A DNA stretch of 64,000 nt from Poindextera sp035294785. Lineage in GTDB: Bacteria; Pseudomonadota; Alphaproteobacteria; Caulobacterales; Caulobacteraceae. Made by a program: the position numbers and the translations under genes. Below, one piece after another: positions 8,416-16,082 of the stretch (position 1 is the stretch's first letter; the number at the start of each line of letters is the position of its first letter). The notes beneath the pieces were generated by a model. It was given only the letters and a program-made list of their open reading frames with translations, made no database searches and had not been told where the DNA came from. The stretch lies in the NCBI GenBank assembly GCA_035294785.1, contig DATGKF010000138.1, forward strand, positions 6,289-70,288, read 5' to 3'.

Positions 8416-9042
8416 TCAGGCGAGCTTGGCCTTGCGCAGCGTCTGATAGGCCTTGATCACCCGCTGAAGCTTGTGCTCGGCCGAGCGGTCGCCGCCGTTG
8501 GAGTCCGGGTGGCAGCGCTTGACGAGCTCGATGTAGCGGGCGCGGATCTGTCGCGGCTCGGCTGTCGCATCCATGTCGAGGTCGATCAGCGCCTGCCGCT
8601 CGAGCCGCCCCAGCCGCTTTTCCTGCGCCGATTGCTCGGCGCGCCGGCGCGCGGCGGCGAAGAGGCCGAACGGATCGGCGAAGACGCGTTCGCTCGCCCC
8701 GCGGGCGGCCATCGCTTCGCGCGAGCGGCGCGAGGCCTGGAACGACCACGTCGGCCGCTCCCCGGTCGCGGCCCGCGCCTGCCAGGCGCGGATCTGCCCC
8801 TCGTTCATGCCGGCGAAGAAGTCCCAGCTGCGATTGTACTCGGCCGCATGGGCCGTGCAGAACCAGTAGTGCTCGTCGGTGATGTCGCGCGACTTCGGCG
8901 CGCGCGTGGCCGCCGGACGGCGGCAGCCGGGGTGGTCGCACCCCCGCTCACCGTCCTTCAGCTCCGCTGTCGCCTCGTCCGGCGCGGGCGGGCGCACGCG
9001 GATATCGACGAACTTGGGCTTGTATTGAAACGTCGCGGCCAT
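8416..9042 (-). CDS. J-domain (DnaJ-type) protein with Cys/His N-terminal region
   Basis: A 208-residue protein whose J-domain is C-terminal: RARYIELVKRCHPDSNGG has the HPD signature at residues 178-180, followed by the helix ending KAYQTLRKAK. The N-terminal half has CDHPGC and later WFCTAHAAEYN, a spacing that could bind zinc. Such a protein would recruit and stimulate Hsp70 (DnaK). It lies 68 bases upstream of cobS on the same strand and is divergent from bolA, an arrangement I recall from other alphaproteobacteria. The client protein is unknown. Confidence 0.85.
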   Translation of the reverse strand: MAATFQYKPKFVDIRVRPPAPDEATAELKDGERGCDHPGCRRPAATRAPKSRDITDEHYWFCTAHAAEYNRSWDFFAGMNEGQIRAWQARAATGERPTWSFQASRRSREAMAARGASERVFADPFGLFAAARRRAEQSAQEKRLGRLERQALIDLDMDATAEPRQIRARYIELVKRCHPDSNGGDRSAEHKLQRVIKAYQTLRKAKLA

Positions 9043-9110
9043 GGGTCGAAGTATGCGGTGGAAGCGTTCGCTTTCAAGAATTGACAGTCGAGAATTTGGA
9101 GACGACCCTA

Positions 9111-9383
9111 ATGGGCGCCGTCAGTGATTTGATCCGCGACAAGCTGGAAGCGGCCTTCACCCCCGACGTTCTGGAAATCGAGGACGACAGCGCCCGCCAC
9201 GCGGGCCACGGCGGCGCGCGGCCGGGCGGGGAAACGCACTTCAACGTGGTGATCGTAACGCCCGCATTCACGGGTTTGAGCCTCGTTCAGCGCCAGCGCG
9301 TGATTCACGCCGTGCTCGCCGACGAGCTCGAAGGCAAGGTTCACGCCCTCTCGATCCGCGCGCTCGCGCCCGGCGAGGGGTGA
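9111..9383 (+). CDS. bolA: BolA family protein
   Basis: A 90-residue BolA-like protein. The family core is visible as KLEAAFTPDVLEIEDDS, then RHAGH, ETHFNVVIV, and the conserved QRQRVIHAVLADEL helix region with a His near the end in KVHALSIR. BolA proteins work with monothiol glutaredoxins in iron-sulfur and iron regulation. The ATG at 9111 is chosen over an in-frame TTG at 9081 because GGAG lies about nine bases before it and the family starts here. Divergent from the J-domain gene. Confidence 0.88.
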   Translation: MGAVSDLIRDKLEAAFTPDVLEIEDDSARHAGHGGARPGGETHFNVVIVTPAFTGLSLVQRQRVIHAVLADELEGKVHALSIRALAPGEG

Positions 9384-9426
9384 GACGCCCGATCCCCGAA
9401 TGCCTGAGGGCGTCGAGGATCGGGGC
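9384..9426. terminator. possible bidirectional terminator hairpins between bolA and cold-shock gene
   Basis: Two mutually exclusive inverted repeats sit in the 56-base gap between convergent genes: GACGCCC (9384-9390) with GGGCGTC (9408-9414), and GCCCGATCC (9387-9395) with GGATCGGGGC (9417-9426, one bulge). No strong T-run follows on either strand, so this is only a weak terminator call. Confidence 0.35.
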
Positions 9427-9439
9427 TCCTTGAAAGGCT

Positions 9440-9649
9440 TTAGGCGCTGGCCAGCTGGCCGGCGGCCAACTTGCCGCTGCGGCTGTCCTTCTCCAGCTCG
9501 TAGCTGATCTTCTGGCCTTCGTTGAGCGAGCCGAGACCCGCGCGTTCGACGGCCGAGATGTGAACGAAAACGTCGTTTCCGCCAGCGTCCGGCTGGATGA
9601 AACCATAGCCCTTTTGGGCGTTAAACCACTTCACGGTTCCAGTAGGCAT
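9440..9649 (-). CDS. cspA: cold-shock protein (CspA family)
   Basis: A 69-residue single cold-shock domain. RNP1 is KGYGFI at residues 13-18 and RNP2 is DVFVHI at 26-31, with TVKWFN at the start and an Ala-rich short tail. It binds single-stranded RNA or DNA and typically acts as an RNA chaperone. Alphaproteobacteria carry several copies, so the symbol is generic. The preceding 214 bases (9650-9863) hold no gene; they are comparatively A/T-rich next to the start and probably carry its promoter and leader, but no certain -10 or -35 was found. Confidence 0.92.
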   Translation of the reverse strand: MPTGTVKWFNAQKGYGFIQPDAGGNDVFVHISAVERAGLGSLNEGQKISYELEKDSRSGKLAAGQLASA

Positions 9650-9863
9650 AGTCTTGATTTTCCAGTCTTAGTTTCCACGCGCCGCGCCAGTCGGCGACAC
9701 GATCAAATTTCGAAGAGGGTCGAGGCGGGTCCGAAGGCTTGGTCGATGGCAAGCGTGGATGACAGCCGAACCAAAACGAGTTTCGACGGCGGCGAAGTCG
9801 CACACATCGCCGCTGATCGCAAACATTTTTCGGCCCGGCGACGCCCGCCTCGTCCGTGTCGGA

Positions 9864-10265
9864 CTAGGACGGACTGACGACGGCAACCTTCGGAAAGTAG
9901 GTTTGGACGCGTCGCGGATCCCGCGTGATCAGAGTGAGGCCTTCGATCGCGGCGTGGGCGCCGATGTAGAAGTCGGGCATGGGCGATGCTCGTGCGCCGC
10001 CGGCTCTGCGGTAGGCGAGAAAGGCCCGCCCGGCCAGGAAGCCCGCCTCGAACGGGAGAGGCCGCCGGCGAACGCCGAGTGCGTCGAGCGCGGCGTCCAA
10101 GGTTTCGATCGTATCGTAGGCGACCGAGAGCTCAGCATAGATGATCGGGTTGATCGCAACCTCGCCGGTCCGCATCGCCGTTGCGAGGGCCTGGCGCGAC
10201 CACGCCTGCCAGGCGGGGCTTACATTGGCGAGGTCGATCAGGACGTTGGTGTCGACCAGGAACAC
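9864..10265 (-). CDS. vapC: VapC-type PIN-domain ribonuclease toxin
   Basis: A 133-residue PIN-domain protein. The four acidic residues that bind metal are in place: D5 in MFLVDTNVLID, E45 in IIYAELSV, D98 in MPDFYIGAHA and D116 in ITRDPRRV. The family cleaves specific RNAs such as initiator tRNA or 23S rRNA. It begins six bases after the vapB stop and is therefore in the same operon with the antitoxin first, the normal order. Length is typical and all catalytic residues are kept, so it should be active. Confidence 0.92.
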   Translation of the reverse strand: MFLVDTNVLIDLANVSPAWQAWSRQALATAMRTGEVAINPIIYAELSVAYDTIETLDAALDALGVRRRPLPFEAGFLAGRAFLAYRRAGGARASPMPDFYIGAHAAIEGLTLITRDPRRVQTYFPKVAVVSPS

Positions 10266-10271
10266 CGCTGT

Positions 10272-10505
10272 TCAGTCGTCATCGCGCAACAAGGCCATCA
10301 ACTCTTCCGTCGTGCGTCGGCGGTTCCCGCTGCCGACGAACGCTTCGATGCGCTTGTCGATGGCGTCCCGTTTGCGCGGGTCGGCCTTCCGCACCTGAAC
10401 GACGCCGTCCGCGAAAACGACGTCGACGTCCGTGCCCGGCATGAGCCCGGCCCGTTCTCGAACGCGCTGTGGGATCGTGAGTTGGCCCTTCGAGGTGATC
10501 CGCAT
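10272..10505 (-). CDS. vapB: VapB-type antitoxin (AbrB/SpoVT fold)
   Basis: A 77-residue protein. The N-terminal swapped-hairpin domain MRITSKGQLTIPQRVRERAG is typical of AbrB/MazE-like DNA-binding antitoxins, and the Arg-rich C-terminal part (from about residue 50) is where the PIN toxin is bound. It precedes vapC by six bases. A perfect 8-8-8 inverted repeat lies immediately upstream and is the likely autoregulatory operator. The start at 10503-10505 aligns the fold directly at the N-terminus. Confidence 0.9.
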   Translation of the reverse strand: MRITSKGQLTIPQRVRERAGLMPGTDVDVVFADGVVQVRKADPRKRDAIDKRIEAFVGSGNRRRTTEELMALLRDDD

Positions 10506-10510
10506 CGCAC

Positions 10511-10534
10511 ATTCTTACCACAGACAGTAAGAAT
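10511..10534 (-). promoter_or_regulatory. inverted repeat, probable VapBC operator
   Basis: ATTCTTAC (10511-10518) and GTAAGAAT (10527-10534) are perfect reverse complements separated by eight bases. The dyad lies 6-29 bases upstream of the vapB start and overlaps where a -10 element would fall on the minus strand (TATTCT read in that direction). It is strikingly A/T-rich for this genome. Antitoxins of this fold bind such palindromes to repress their own operon, most strongly in complex with toxin. Confidence 0.75.
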
Positions 10535-10536
10535 AC

Positions 10537-11823
10537 TCAAACGCCGCCCGCGGTTTCGTCCAGCGGCGGGGAGACTTTCAGGGCGGTGATCTGGTTGCGG
10601 GCGCGGCGCAGCACCTGGAAGCGGTGGCGGTGGAAGATGAAGGTCTGGCCCACCTCCGGGATCGCCTGCGCCTCGTGGATGACCAGGCCGGCCACGGTCA
10701 CCGCGTCCTCGTCCGGCAGGTCCCAGTCCATGGCCCGGTTCAGGTCGCGAATGGTCACGCCGCCGTCCACGTTGGCCGACCCGTCGGGCTGACGGCGGAC
10801 GCCCTCCGCGACCAGATCGTGCTCGTCCTCGATCTCGCCGACGATCTCTTCGATGATGTCCTCCAGCGTCACCAGGCCCTGCAGCGCGCCGTATTCGTCG
10901 ACAACCAGCGCGAAATGGGAGCGTCGTTTGCGAAACGCATTCAGCTGGTCCTTCAGCTTCGTCGTGTCGGGGATGAACCAGGGCTCGCGGCAAAGCGAAG
11001 CGATGTCGAGCGCATCGACCGTGGCCGCGCCGGCCACCGCCCGCAGCAGGTCCTTGGCGTGCAGCACGCCGACGATGTTCTCCGCTTCGCCGCGATAAAG
11101 CGGGATTCGCGTGTGGGGCGCCGCCAACGCCTCGCGGATCAGCTCCGCGGGCGGCAGGTCGGCATCGAGCATGGCGATCGACTTGCGGTGCACCATGATC
11201 TCCGCAACGTCCATGTCGGAGAGGTCGAGCACGCCGCCCAGCATGCGCCGATCGCCGCTTTCGACGACGCCGCCGGCGTGGTGGTACTCGACCGCGCCGC
11301 GAATCTCCTCGTGCGCCTCGGCCGTGCCCGCGACGGCCGACACGTTCACCCCGAACAGCCGCAGCGTCATGCCGACGAACCACTGCACGGTCTTCACGGC
11401 GGGGCTGAACACGAAGACGGCCAGCTCGGTCGGCCCGGACAGCCAGCGGGCCACGTCGTCGGCGCGGAGGATCGCCAGCGTCTTGGGCAGCACCTCGGCG
11501 AAGACCAGCACCAGCACGGTCATCACGCCGGTGGCGATGGCGACGCCCAGGCCGCCGTGGAAGGTCTGCTCAAGAACCTCGGTGACGATCGCCGAGGCGA
11601 GGATGTTGATCAGGTTGTTGCCGAGGAGGACCGAGCCGATCATCCGCTCGCGGTCGCCGATCAGGCGGTTGACGCGCATGGCGGCGCGGTCGCCGTCGCG
11701 CTCGAGCTGGTGCATGCGCCCGCGGCTCGCGCCCGTCAGCGACGTCTCCGCGGCGGAAAACAGCCCAGAGATCGCGAGCAGGCCCACGATCACCGGGGCG
11801 ACGGCCAGGAGCTCTGCGATCAT
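10537..11823 (-). CDS. CNNM/HlyC-CorC family transporter with CBS domains
   Basis: A 428-residue inner-membrane protein. An N-terminal DUF21/CNNM domain (about residues 1-180) holds four hydrophobic segments, with the start FSAAETSLTGASRGRM typical of the family. A CBS pair follows (about 195-325), including IMVHRKSI and the VVDEYGALQGLVTLEDIIE motif, and a C-terminal CorC/HlyC domain ends with VGQTFIFHRHRFQVL. Members are linked to magnesium or cobalt efflux. It begins two bases after aroB ends, so it is the third gene of the aroK-aroB operon. The old haemolysin label is misleading. Confidence 0.9.
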   Translation of the reverse strand: MIAELLAVAPVIVGLLAISGLFSAAETSLTGASRGRMHQLERDGDRAAMRVNRLIGDRERMIGSVLLGNNLINILASAIVTEVLEQTFHGGLGVAIATGVMTVLVLVFAEVLPKTLAILRADDVARWLSGPTELAVFVFSPAVKTVQWFVGMTLRLFGVNVSAVAGTAEAHEEIRGAVEYHHAGGVVESGDRRMLGGVLDLSDMDVAEIMVHRKSIAMLDADLPPAELIREALAAPHTRIPLYRGEAENIVGVLHAKDLLRAVAGAATVDALDIASLCREPWFIPDTTKLKDQLNAFRKRRSHFALVVDEYGALQGLVTLEDIIEEIVGEIEDEHDLVAEGVRRQPDGSANVDGGVTIRDLNRAMDWDLPDEDAVTVAGLVIHEAQAIPEVGQTFIFHRHRFQVLRRARNQITALKVSPPLDETAGGV

Positions 11824-11825
11824 GG

Positions 11826-12932
11826 TCAGGCGCCTTCTTGGCTGAGAAAGTCCTCAAGGCGCCGCACGTCGGCGTCGCGTGCGACGAACGCCTCGCCGAT
11901 ACGGCGGGGCAGGATGAGGGTGATGTGGCCGCCCTTGGCCTTCTTGTCCTGCAGCATGTGGCCGACCAGGGACTGCGCCTTGAACCTGCGACCGCCGACG
12001 TCGGCCAGATGGACCGGCAGCTTCGCCGCGGTCAGGGCGCGCTCGACCCGTTCCGCATCCTCCGCCGTGCAGAGGCGCTCGTGGACCGCGAAGCGGAACG
12101 CCAGCGCGCAGCCCAGCGCCACGGCCTCGCCGTGCAGCAGCACGTCGCTGAACGCGAGCTCCGCCTCGAGCGCATGGCCGAACGTGTGGCCGAGGTTGAG
12201 CAGCGCGCGGCGGCCTTCCTCGCGCTCGTCCTCGGCGACGATCTCGGCCTTCATCTCCACCGCGCGGCCGACGGCGTGGGTGAGGGCGGCCGCATCGCGG
12301 GCAAGCACGGCCGCCCCGTTCGCCTCCAGCCACGCAAAGAAGGCCGCGTCGCCCAGCATCCCGTACTTGATCGTCTCGGCGTACCCGCAGCGCATCTCGC
12401 GATCGGGCAGGGTGGCCAGCACGTCCAGGTCGGCCAGCACCAGCCGCGGCTGATGAAAGGCGCCGATCAGGTTTTTGCCCTGGCGGGCGTCGATCGCGGT
12501 CTTGCCGCCGACTGACGAGTCGACCTGGGCCAGGAACGTCGTCGGGATCTGTACGAAGTCGATGCCGCGCTTGTAGATCGCCGCGGCGAAGCCGGCGAGG
12601 TCGCCCACCACGCCCCCGCCCAGCGCCACGATCAGGTCGCCGCGTTCGAGCTGGCAGTCCAGCAACCGGTCGAGGAGGTCCTCGAGCCCATCGAAGCTCT
12701 TGGACGCTTCACCCGGCGGGATGACCAGCATGGTGGTCCGAACGCCGGCGCCGTTCAGCGAGGCGAGCAGCCGCTCGCCGTGCAGGTCCGCGACCGTTTC
12801 GTCGACAACCACGGCCGCGCGTCCGCCCTTGGCCAGCGGCGCGACGCGCGCGCCCACGGCGTCGATGAGGCCCGTGCCGATGACCACGTCATAAGCGCGT
12901 GAGCCGAGCCCGACCCTGATCGTCGAGGTCAT
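11826..12932 (-). CDS. aroB: 3-dehydroquinate synthase
   Basis: A 368-residue enzyme that converts DAHP to 3-dehydroquinate in the shikimate pathway, using NAD and a divalent metal. Recognisable parts are the NAD site IVALGGGVVGDLAGFAA, PPGEASKSFDGLEDLLD, the substrate/metal region VGGKTAIDARQGKNLIGAFH and the metal ligand segment NLGHTFGHALE. Length fits the family. Its start overlaps the aroK stop by four bases (12929-12932), implying translational coupling, and the CNNM gene follows directly. Confidence 0.95.
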   Translation of the reverse strand: MTSTIRVGLGSRAYDVVIGTGLIDAVGARVAPLAKGGRAAVVVDETVADLHGERLLASLNGAGVRTTMLVIPPGEASKSFDGLEDLLDRLLDCQLERGDLIVALGGGVVGDLAGFAAAIYKRGIDFVQIPTTFLAQVDSSVGGKTAIDARQGKNLIGAFHQPRLVLADLDVLATLPDREMRCGYAETIKYGMLGDAAFFAWLEANGAAVLARDAAALTHAVGRAVEMKAEIVAEDEREEGRRALLNLGHTFGHALEAELAFSDVLLHGEAVALGCALAFRFAVHERLCTAEDAERVERALTAAKLPVHLADVGGRRFKAQSLVGHMLQDKKAKGGHITLILPRRIGEAFVARDADVRRLEDFLSQEGA

Positions 12933-13486
12933 GAGGGCGAAACGCTTTGCTCGGCGCGCAGCGTCAGCGCCTGGATGATCGCCTCCACGGTCGCCTGATG
13001 CGCCGCCTCGCCGCTCTCCACGGTGATGTCGGCCAGCGCGTAGATCGGGTAGCGCTCGGCCGCCAGCCGCTCCAGCACGACGCGCGGATCCTCGTCGCCG
13101 GCCAGCAGGGGGCGGTCGCTCCGGCGCGACACGCGGCGCAGGATCACCTCCATGTCCGCCTTCAGCCAGACGCTGACCGCCTTCTTGCCAATGAGGGCGC
13201 GGGTTTCCGGGTTCATGAACGCGCCGCCGCCGGTGGCCAGCACGTGCGGCGGCTCGTCCAACAGCCGCGCGATCACCCGCCGCTCTCCGTCGCGGAAGGC
13301 GGCCTCGCCCAGCTCCTCGAAGATGTCGGGAATGGAACGGGCGGCGGCGCGCTCCACCTCCTCGTCGGCGTCGCGGAACGGCAGATTAAGCGCATGCGCG
13401 AGCCGGCGGCCGATGCTCGACTTGCCCGCGCCCATCAGGCCGACGAGGGCGATCGTGCGTTCGCGAAGGGCGGGCTCGACGCTCAT
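12929..13486 (-). CDS. aroK: shikimate kinase
   Basis: A 185-residue P-loop kinase phosphorylating shikimate at the 3-hydroxyl. Walker A GLMGAGKSS is at residues 16-24; FRDADEEVE and GGGAFMNPETR bind shikimate and RSDRPLLAG is the lid. The ATG at 13484-13486 is used because it puts the P-loop at the standard distance from the N-terminus; another in-frame ATG lies 11 codons upstream at 13519. The stop overlaps aroB by four bases. The gene is divergent from the exported alanine-rich protein gene with a gap of about 100 bases. Confidence 0.94.
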   Translation of the reverse strand: MSVEPALRERTIALVGLMGAGKSSIGRRLAHALNLPFRDADEEVERAAARSIPDIFEELGEAAFRDGERRVIARLLDEPPHVLATGGGAFMNPETRALIGKKAVSVWLKADMEVILRRVSRRSDRPLLAGDEDPRVVLERLAAERYPIYALADITVESGEAAHQATVEAIIQALTLRAEQSVSPS

Positions 13487-13584
13487 CGCGCGCACCCCGC
13501 CCCGCGCGGGTCCGCGCATGTGTGGCGCTTGATCATCGTCCCTGGCGCTTTACACGAGGATCAGGATACGCGCCATGATCGGGG

Positions 13585-15153
13585 GTGTCGGGCGCGCGCG
13601 ACGCTGCGAGAAGGAACAGTGCGATCGACGGTCGGAGACGAACGCTGAGAGGGACCGTCGCGGCCCTGGCCGCGGCGCTCGTCGGCCTCGGCGCTCCAGC
13701 GCTGGCCCAGGACCAGCCGCCGCCCGCCGACCACGCCCCGCCACCCGCGGGCGACCTCCCGGCGCCAGACGCGGGCCAGACGGTCGCGCCGCCGCTGCCG
13801 GTGCAGGAGCAGCCTCTGACGCCGCTCGACATCTTCTCGACCGGCCGCGACACCGGGCTCGGGCCCGACCTCTGGAAAGGCGCCTCCGCCGATCTCGCGC
13901 GGGCCGTCATCCCGAGCCTCGTCGACCATCCGCTGTCGCCGGCCGCCGCCGCGCTGGCGCGCCGGGTGCTGGCCGCGGCCGCGACCGCGCCCGCCGGCGC
14001 GGGGGCCGATGCCACCCTCGGCGCCGCCCGCGCCCGCGCGCTGCTGGCGCTCGGCGACGCCGAAACCGCGACCATGATCCTCGACCATGCCGCGAACGTC
14101 GCGCAGAACGCCGCGCTGGCCGAGACGGCGGCGGAAGCGGCGCTGATCAACGACGAGGACGACAAGGCCTGCGCCATCGGCGAGGCGCTGGCGGTCGATC
14201 GCGACGCCGCCTACTGGCTGCGCCTGCGGGCCTTCTGCCAGGCGCGCGCCGGCAAGCCCGCGGCCCAGCTCACCTTCAGCCTCGCCCAGGAGCAGGGGAA
14301 GGATCCGGTCTTCGCCCGCATGCTGCCGGTGATCATCGCCGGGGCCGGCGATCCCGGTCCAGCTTCGCTGCGGAACGGGCTCGACTACGCCATGTCGCGC
14401 AACCTCAAGCTGGACCTCGGTCCGGCGCTCGCCGACGCCGCTCCGCCGATCGCCGCCCGGCTTGCAGTGGCGCCCGAGGCTGCCGCCGCGCCCCCGGCCG
14501 AGGCCGATGTCCTGGCCGCCCTCCGCGCCGCCAAGACCCCGACCGCCTATGCCGCCGCCGCCAGGCTCGCTCTGCCAGGCATCGTCCAGCTGGTGCAGGC
14601 CAAGGGCGCGCTGGCCAACCCGGTGCAGTTGGCGACCGCCGCGCTCGCCGCGCACGATCCGGCGACCGCCCAGGCGATCCGCACGTCACTCACGGCCGAC
14701 AGCGTCCCCGGCGCCAGCCCGACCGACCTCGCCATCCTCGATGCCGCGCTCGCGGTGGCCGGCGGCCAGGCGGATGCGCCGAGCCTCGATCGGCTGATCG
14801 AGCGCGGCGGGGCGGGCGACGCGAAGGAGGCCGCGCGGGCGCAACAGGCCGCGGCCTTCGTCCTCGCACTCGGCTGGCCCGTGGACCCCTCGGCCTTCGC
14901 CGCCTTCGCCGACTTCAACCTCGGCCGCGCCCAGGCCGCCCCCGCCCGTCTCGTGGCGCTCGACTCCGCCGCCGACCGCGCGGTGGTCGGCGATGCGGCG
15001 CTGCTCGCGCTCGCCATCGCCGAAGCCGGCGGCGAGGCCGGCCCTTCGGCGGGCGACCGCGCCCAGATCATCCGCGCCCTCGACCGCGCCGGCCTGAAGA
15101 CCGACGCCCGCGGTCTCGCCATCGAGGGCCTGATCGATCTGGAGAGCCGCTGA
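13585..15153 (+). CDS. exported alanine-rich protein upstream of xerD
   Basis: A 522-residue protein starting at GTG. A basic stretch RRRTLRG followed by a hydrophobic alanine/leucine run and ALA then QDQ looks like a Sec signal peptide cleaved near residue 42, followed by a Pro-rich linker. The rest is almost entirely short alanine-rich helices (for example ARARALLALGDAETATMILD), suggesting an alpha-solenoid similar to TPR or HEAT arrays. Similar proteins beside xerD in this group are sometimes labelled antifreeze glycopeptide polyprotein, a name based only on alanine content. It overlaps the xerD start by one base, so the genes are co-transcribed. Function unknown. Confidence 0.75.
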   Translation: MSGARDAARRNSAIDGRRRTLRGTVAALAAALVGLGAPALAQDQPPPADHAPPPAGDLPAPDAGQTVAPPLPVQEQPLTPLDIFSTGRDTGLGPDLWKGASADLARAVIPSLVDHPLSPAAAALARRVLAAAATAPAGAGADATLGAARARALLALGDAETATMILDHAANVAQNAALAETAAEAALINDEDDKACAIGEALAVDRDAAYWLRLRAFCQARAGKPAAQLTFSLAQEQGKDPVFARMLPVIIAGAGDPGPASLRNGLDYAMSRNLKLDLGPALADAAPPIAARLAVAPEAAAAPPAEADVLAALRAAKTPTAYAAAARLALPGIVQLVQAKGALANPVQLATAALAAHDPATAQAIRTSLTADSVPGASPTDLAILDAALAVAGGQADAPSLDRLIERGGAGDAKEAARAQQAAAFVLALGWPVDPSAFAAFADFNLGRAQAAPARLVALDSAADRAVVGDAALLALAIAEAGGEAGPSAGDRAQIIRALDRAGLKTDARGLAIEGLIDLESR

Positions 15154-16082
15154 TGGCCGCGGCGGGCTGGGTCGAGGCCTTCCTCGAGATGCTGGCGGTC
15201 GAGCGCGCCGCCGCCCGCAACACGCTCACGGCGTATGAAAAGGATCTGGCCGACGCCGGCGTCTTCCTGGCCAGCCGCCGGCGCGACCTGACCGACGCCT
15301 CGCTCGAGGACATCGAGGCCTACTTCCGCTCGCTCGGCGAACGGGGGCTCTCGGCCGCCACGGCGGCGCGGCGCCGCGCCGCCGTTCGCGGCCTCTACCG
15401 CTTCGCGTTGGGCGAAGGCTGGCGCGACGACGACCCCTCCCGCCGTGTCGAGGCGCCGAAGCAGGGCAGGCCGCTGCCGCACGTGCTCACTCGCGCCGAG
15501 ATGGACCGACTGATCGCCGCCGCCGCGGCCAAGGACGGGGCGGCGGGTTTGCGCCTCGCCTGCATGGTCGAGCTGCTCTACGCGTCGGGCTTGCGCATCT
15601 CCGAGCTGCTCGCCTTGCCGCTGGCCGCGGTCGCCGGCGATCCGGCCTACCTGATCGTCAGGGGCAAGGGCGGCAAGGAGCGGCTGGCGCCGCTGAACGA
15701 GCCCGCGCGGGCCGCCATCAAGACCTATCTGCCGGCGCGCAAGACCTTCCTGCCCAAGGGCGCGAAGGAGAGCCCCTGGCTTTTCCCCTCGCGTGGCGCG
15801 GGCGGACGTCTCAGCGCCCGCCGCTTCGCCCAGCTGCTCGCCGAAGCCGCCGCGGCGGCCGGTGTCGATCCGGCCAAGATCAGCCCGCACGGGCTTCGCC
15901 ACGCCTTCGCCACCCACCTGCTCGAGGGGGGCGCTGACCTGCGCGTGGTGCAGAAGCTGCTCGGCCACGCGGACATCGCGACGACCCAGATCTATACGCA
16001 CGTCGCCCAGGATCGCCTGCGCGCGGCAGTGGAGAGCGCGCACCCCCTAGCCAGGCGCGGCCGCGTCAAGCCGGCCGGATGA
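15153..16082 (+). CDS. xerD: site-specific tyrosine recombinase XerD
   Basis: A 309-residue tyrosine recombinase that with XerC resolves chromosome dimers at dif. The N-terminal core-binding domain spans about 1-90. All catalytic residues are visible: R148 in SGLRISELL, K172 in GKGGKERL, H246 and R249 in HGLRHAFATHLL, H272 in LLGHADIATT, and Y281 in QIYTHV. XerD rather than XerC is preferred from length and the conserved HGLRHAFATHLLEGGADLR block. GGAG precedes the ATG. Its last 17 bases overlap the convergent phhA gene. Confidence 0.92.
   Translation: MAAAGWVEAFLEMLAVERAAARNTLTAYEKDLADAGVFLASRRRDLTDASLEDIEAYFRSLGERGLSAATAARRRAAVRGLYRFALGEGWRDDDPSRRVEAPKQGRPLPHVLTRAEMDRLIAAAAAKDGAAGLRLACMVELLYASGLRISELLALPLAAVAGDPAYLIVRGKGGKERLAPLNEPARAAIKTYLPARKTFLPKGAKESPWLFPSRGAGGRLSARRFAQLLAEAAAAAGVDPAKISPHGLRHAFATHLLEGGADLRVVQKLLGHADIATTQIYTHVAQDRLRAAVESAHPLARRGRVKPAG

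Noticed and set aside
9855..9880. GTCCG/CGGAC inverted repeat near the vapC 3' end as a terminator
   Set aside because: Five-base stem with no T-run and partly inside vapC; too weak to call.
10537..11823. Haemolysin virulence gene
   Set aside because: The CNNM plus CBS architecture indicates an ion-transport family; the haemolysin name is historical.
13575..15152. One long plus-strand frame fused with xerD
   Set aside because: The part before 15153 is out of frame with the signal-peptide protein and Arg/Pro-rich; xerD starts cleanly at 15153.
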